From an uncultured Robiginitomaculum sp. (GTDB lineage: Bacteria; Pseudomonadota; Alphaproteobacteria; Caulobacterales; Maricaulaceae), in assembly GCA_938003555.1 (NCBI GenBank), contig CALKXN010000197.1, positions 1 through 9,060 on the forward strand: DNA of 9,060 nt, in the 5' to 3' direction. The position numbers and the translations under genes were made by a program. The notes below the pieces were generated by a model. The model saw only the letters and a list, made by a program, of their open reading frames with translations, searched no databases and was not told the DNA's origin. Positions 6,297 through 9,060 of this stretch are shown here, piece after piece. The stretch's first letter is position 1. Each line of letters begins with the position of its first letter.

Positions 6297-8057
6297 CTAC
6301 CAACCGCCGCCGCCGCCACCGCCGCCGCCGCCGCCAGAAAAACCGCCGCCGCTAGAGCCTGAAGAAAACCCGCCGGATGAGCCGGAAGACTGACTGACCG
6401 GGGCAGCTGCGGCAACGCCTGCGGTCATCGCAGTAGCGAGCGCATCAGACATTTTAAACGGACTGCCGCCGCGCATATTGATCATATCGCCATGGGCGTA
6501 GCTGGGTTGATAGTCTTTGGCTTCACGCGGCATGGTCGTTTCAAATTGCTTCGTCCAAGGCTTTTCGACGCCCAGCGCCAAAGCGTAAGGCATGAACCGT
6601 TCATAGAGATCAACGGTCATGGCAGGCGGCCTGTCCCCCAAGGGGTTGGCTGTATTTATGCGGTCTTTTTCCGCCGTTTCCAAATAGAGCTTAAACCCGT
6701 CAATTTCAGAGCTGATTTGTGCGCCGCGTTTTGTCGGGGCCCGCAAAAGCCAAAAGAACAGCAAATTCATCGCAGCAATGGCCAACAGTATAATCAAAAA
6801 CGGCAAGCCAGATTTCGCGACAGGCTGATTCATCACAAAGATCACAATCCACAAACTAACGGCCATACCCAATAGGCCCCACCCCGCATTGGCGCGGTGA
6901 TATTTTTGGCCATAATTTTTCGAAATATATTGCATGAAGCGGCGGACATCTTTGTAAAATCCAACATCGGTTTTTTTATCCATCACAATTTGGCCATCGC
7001 GGTCACCAAAGAATTGATCCAGCAGCGCCCGTTCATCCGGCAACAAATTTGCGCGGCCTCGATTTGCCAACATGGAGGTGATCGTCGTTTTCTTCTTATC
7101 TGCGCGAATATCGACAACATCTTTCATCGCAAGACTCATCAGGGTCGCGGTCAACGCGTCCATTTTGCGAAAGCCTTTGTGGTGGATGTGATGCACAGCC
7201 GCAGCAGAATAATCTTTGGGCGGCGCGTAACGCGGAAAGACTGCGGGCTTCATCGGGTCACGGCCCACGCGAAGCCACATCATCATATAATATCCAAGCA
7301 GACCCAAACCGCCTAACCCCAACATGATCGGCGCGCCCGTGCGGATCCACATTATTTCATTGATGCGCGCTTGGCTCATTGGGGCGATCACGCCGGGCGC
7401 CGCAGATACAGAAACCGTAATGCCCTGTTTGCGACTTAAGGGCTGGGTGGTTTTAAATGTGATCGAAGACCCCTTTTTAATCTGGGTGTAGTTCTTACTC
7501 TGATCACGAAGGCCGCCTGTATAGGCTTGGCTATCAATCAAGGACGCGCCAGGCGGGAAGTTAACCGTCACGCTGGCCTGTTCAATTGGAAACTCCCAAT
7601 ATGTTCCGGTCGCATTCCAATAGACTTCATCGCGATCGACACCGCCCGCATCATCGCGGTGACGCAGCACCCACTCATCTATTTCGTATTTTATCTCGTA
7701 GCGATGCGGGCCATTATCTAAAAACACATTCGCATTGCCAATGCGCCATGTGACGCCATTTCCAGCGACAGACACCTTGAAATCTTCGCGCTGTCCGTCA
7801 CGGCGAATAGATATAATTTTATAATTATTTTCCTGCTCCACGCCCATGAAATCGTAATAGCGGGGAAGCTCTCTAAATATGCCGTGTTTGATTTGAGTGC
7901 CATTTGAGATCACATCAATCGTTTCAGTGATAATCAAGCTTCCATCTGTCTGCGCATCGACAGTGACATCGAAATTCGTAATGCGCTCCTGCGCCGCCGC
8001 AGAGCTTGTGACAAAAGCCATGAGTGTGAGAATGAGTCCAATTATAATATGACGCAT
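6297..8057 (-). CDS. DUF2207 membrane protein with poly-glycine tail
   Basis: This 586-residue protein is a typical DUF2207 member; the molecular function of the family is unknown. Residues 1-22 are a signal peptide ending SSAAA. Residues about 23-235 form the extracytoplasmic DUF2207 domain, with the beta-rich pattern GSLIITETIDV and GIFRELPRYY. A membrane helix lies at about 241-262, then a cytoplasmic segment to about 390, and a helical hairpin at about 391-410 and 418-438. The C-terminal part has the family sequences IDGFKLYLETAEKDR and YERFMPYALALGVEKPW. It ends in a Ser/Gly-rich tail from about 557 with eleven consecutive glycines and a final Trp. The start is fixed by TAGGAG 6 nt upstream, which overlaps the lemA stop codon. 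The lemA-DUF2207 pairing is common in bacteria (established). Confidence 0.93.
   Translation of the reverse strand: MRHIIIGLILTLMAFVTSSAAAQERITNFDVTVDAQTDGSLIITETIDVISNGTQIKHGIFRELPRYYDFMGVEQENNYKIISIRRDGQREDFKVSVAGNGVTWRIGNANVFLDNGPHRYEIKYEIDEWVLRHRDDAGGVDRDEVYWNATGTYWEFPIEQASVTVNFPPGASLIDSQAYTGGLRDQSKNYTQIKKGSSITFKTTQPLSRKQGITVSVSAAPGVIAPMSQARINEIMWIRTGAPIMLGLGGLGLLGYYMMMWLRVGRDPMKPAVFPRYAPPKDYSAAAVHHIHHKGFRKMDALTATLMSLAMKDVVDIRADKKKTTITSMLANRGRANLLPDERALLDQFFGDRDGQIVMDKKTDVGFYKDVRRFMQYISKNYGQKYHRANAGWGLLGMAVSLWIVIFVMNQPVAKSGLPFLIILLAIAAMNLLFFWLLRAPTKRGAQISSEIDGFKLYLETAEKDRINTANPLGDRPPAMTVDLYERFMPYALALGVEKPWTKQFETTMPREAKDYQPSYAHGDMINMRGGSPFKMSDALATAMTAGVAAAAPVSQSSGSSGGFSSGSSGGGFSGGGGGGGGGGGW
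6303..6335 (-). repeat. Trinucleotide repeat coding for eleven glycines
   Basis: Eleven consecutive glycine codons, nine GGC and two GGT on the coding strand, form a near-perfect GCC/GGC tract just before the terminal TGG and stop of the DUF2207 gene. The two GGT codons (at 6303-6305 and 6318-6320) interrupt it. Loss or gain of single units would keep the frame. Ser/Gly-rich tails are usual in DUF2207 proteins. Confidence 0.9.
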
Positions 8058-8063
8058 CGTAAT

Positions 8064-8069
8064 CTCCTA
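8064..8069 (-). promoter_or_regulatory. Ribosome site overlapping the lemA stop codon
   Basis: TAGGAG read leftward contains the last codon of lemA (TAG) and a near-perfect Shine-Dalgarno core 6 nt before the DUF2207 ATG. A ribosome ending lemA would be placed directly on it, which suggests translational coupling and matched expression of the two proteins. Confidence 0.75.
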
Positions 8070-8621
8070 GACATCCACAGAGGGCGCGGCGCGCTCTGAA
8101 TGATCCATGTTGAAATATTGCGCGGATTTAAATCCGAACAGACCGGCGACAAGATTTAGCGGGAAGCTTTGCGCGGATGTATTTAAATTGCGCACGGTGC
8201 CATTATAATAGCGGCGCGACATTTCAATCTTATCTTCAGTCTCCGACAGATCATTTTGCAAATCGAGAAAATTCTGACTCGCTTTTAACTCTGGATAATC
8301 TTCGGCCACAGCCAATAATCGCCCGGCTCCCATAGATAGCGCGCTTTCGGCGGCGCCGCGCGCTTGCGTGTCACTGCCGGCCGCCATCGCCGCGCTGCGT
8401 TTCTCTGTGATGTCCGTGAACAAATCTCGCTCATGCTTGGCATAGCCCTTAACGGCGGCAACCAAATTCGGGATCAAATCCGCCCGGCGTTTCAGCTGTA
8501 CATCAATATCCGACCAGCCTGATTTAACGTGCTGGCGCAATTTCACAAATTTATTGTAGGCAATGATGAGCGCCGCCAAAATCAAAAACGCAACAGCCCC
8601 AAAAATGAATAAACCCGTCAT
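8067..8621 (-). CDS. lemA: LemA family membrane-anchored protein
   Basis: LemA proteins are membrane-anchored helical-bundle proteins of unsettled function. This one has 184 residues, the usual length. An N-terminal helix at about 3-21 anchors it, and most of the chain is amphipathic helix. Family motifs are clear: YNKFVKLRQHV at 22-32, WSDIDVQLKRRADLIPNLV at 36-54, YPELKASQNF at 109-118 and RRYYNGTVRNLNT at 136-148. The short tail after about 165 is hydrophilic. The ATG at 8621-8619 has AGAGAG about 5 nt upstream. It is the first gene of a two-gene operon with the DUF2207 gene, 9 nt apart. It is divergent from the photolyase-like gene, with 82 nt between them. Confidence 0.95.
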   Translation of the reverse strand: MTGLFIFGAVAFLILAALIIAYNKFVKLRQHVKSGWSDIDVQLKRRADLIPNLVAAVKGYAKHERDLFTDITEKRSAAMAAGSDTQARGAAESALSMGAGRLLAVAEDYPELKASQNFLDLQNDLSETEDKIEMSRRYYNGTVRNLNTSAQSFPLNLVAGLFGFKSAQYFNMDHSERAAPSVDV

Positions 8622-8645
8622 AATATCTCTCTTCTTATTGGGCCT

Positions 8646-8674
8646 AATGTCGCGATTTTACAGCCCAGCGTCAA
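8646..8674 (-). promoter_or_regulatory. Candidate promoter of lemA-DUF2207
   Basis: Read leftward, TTGACG (8674-8669, five of six consensus matches) is followed after 17 nt by GACATT (8651-8646, three of six). Alphaproteobacterial promoters often keep TTGAC and relax the -10, so this is plausible. It would give a leader of about 18 nt. Confidence 0.3.
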
Positions 8675-8703
8675 CCGATTGTCATTTGGCACGTATACAC
8701 ATC

Positions 8704-9060
8704 ATGATTAACCTCGATAACACTGCCCTAAACACATTTCCGCCCGCCAGAGAAGAAGGCCTAAAGCGCCTTGCAGCCTTTGCGCCCCAGGCCGGACGCG
8801 CCTATGCCGCTGGCCGCAATATGGACGCAGGGCCGAACAGCAGCTTCGCCGTATCTAAGCTCTCGCCCTATATCCGGCATCGCCTGATCACCGAGCAGGA
8901 GGTCATTGAGACCGTACTTGAAAGACATAGCCTGCAAGGGAGTGAAAAATACGTCCAAGAAGTCATGTGGCGCAGCTATTTTAAAGGCTGGCTGGAGCAT
9001 CGCCCCAGCGTGTGGGATGCTTATATGGATGGGCTGCAGGCGGCCTTGTCGAACGTCGAA
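8704..9060 (+). CDS. Photolyase/cryptochrome FAD-domain protein, 3' end outside window
   Basis: The frame is open from ATG 8704 to the window end, 119 codons. Residues about 49-103 match the start of the photolyase FAD-binding domain: VSKLSPYIRHRLITEQEV (50-67) corresponds to the conserved S-x-LSPY segment that contacts FAD, and VQEVMWRSYFKGWLEHRP (84-101) to the conserved E..WR stretch. AYAAGRNMDAGPNSS at 33-47 precedes it. Ordinary photolyases carry an N-terminal antenna (Rossmann) domain of roughly 130 residues or more before this point; here only about 45 residues come first. So this is an antenna-less FAD-domain protein, a type I recall from alphaproteobacteria, not a complete classical photolyase. 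No Shine-Dalgarno sequence is visible and TATACA lies 4 nt before the ATG, so the message may be leaderless. DNA repair is likely but unproven. Confidence 0.8.
   Translation, partial: MINLDNTALNTFPPAREEGLKRLAAFAPQAGRAYAAGRNMDAGPNSSFAVSKLSPYIRHRLITEQEVIETVLERHSLQGSEKYVQEVMWRSYFKGWLEHRPSVWDAYMDGLQAALSNVE

Noticed and set aside
6300..6360. CRISPR-like or satellite repeat
   Set aside because: It is a codon repeat for the Gly/Ser-rich tail of the DUF2207 protein, with no spacers.
6492..7316. Two rightward open frames of 127 and 139 codons (6492-6875 and 6897-7316)
   Set aside because: Both are antisense to the DUF2207 coding region, have His/Arg/Gln-rich translations typical of shadow frames and lack ribosome sites.
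8761..9000. Leftward open frame of 79 codons at the right edge
   Set aside because: It is antisense to the photolyase-like gene, whose conserved FAD-domain motifs explain this stretch.
1..9060. Defence system, prophage, insertion sequence or integrated element
   Set aside because: No transposase, integrase, nuclease, toxin-antitoxin pair, terminal repeats or tRNA was seen; nearly all coding space belongs to known chromosomal families.

Overview
The window is ordinary chromosomal sequence with ten genes, two of them cut by the window edges. No mobile element, tRNA, rRNA or CRISPR array is visible. It most likely comes from an alphaproteobacterium of moderate GC content. This rests on the protein types seen: a short PPase whose active site is like the E. 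coli one, an alphaproteobacterial-style TtcA, and a photolyase-like protein that begins directly in its FAD domain. The lineage within the class (Hyphomonadales/Maricaulales-like or Rhodobacterales-like) is a guess.

Layout. Positions 1-1793 hold leftward genes: the first codons of an unidentified gene (1-37), a DUF350 membrane protein (44-463), inorganic pyrophosphatase ppa (570-1097) and a LysE/RhtB-type exporter (1176-1793). A small exported protein of unknown family with six cysteines (1909-2397) is read rightward. It meets argG (2394-3617, leftward) tail to tail, with overlapping stop codons. Divergent from argG is a rightward pair, a large MscS-type mechanosensitive channel (3748-5424) and the tRNA thiolase ttcA (5432-6292), separated by 7 nt. 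These converge on a leftward two-gene operon, lemA (8067-8621) then a DUF2207 protein (6297-8057) with a poly-glycine C-terminus. At the right edge a photolyase/cryptochrome FAD-domain protein (8704 onward) is divergent from lemA and runs off the window.

How the genes relate. Most are independent housekeeping functions: pyrophosphate hydrolysis, arginine synthesis, tRNA s2C32 modification, osmotic protection and amino-acid export. The clearest functional unit is lemA-DUF2207, where the downstream Shine-Dalgarno sequence overlaps the upstream stop codon. This pair recurs widely in bacteria but its job is not settled. The least explained gene is the six-cysteine exported protein, which has its own plausible promoter, an inverted repeat over the -10 and a strong ribosome binding site. 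I do not see a clearly new multi-gene system; the findings are single-gene or regulatory observations. Every stretch without a gene is under about 130 nt. Promoter calls are by eye and weak.
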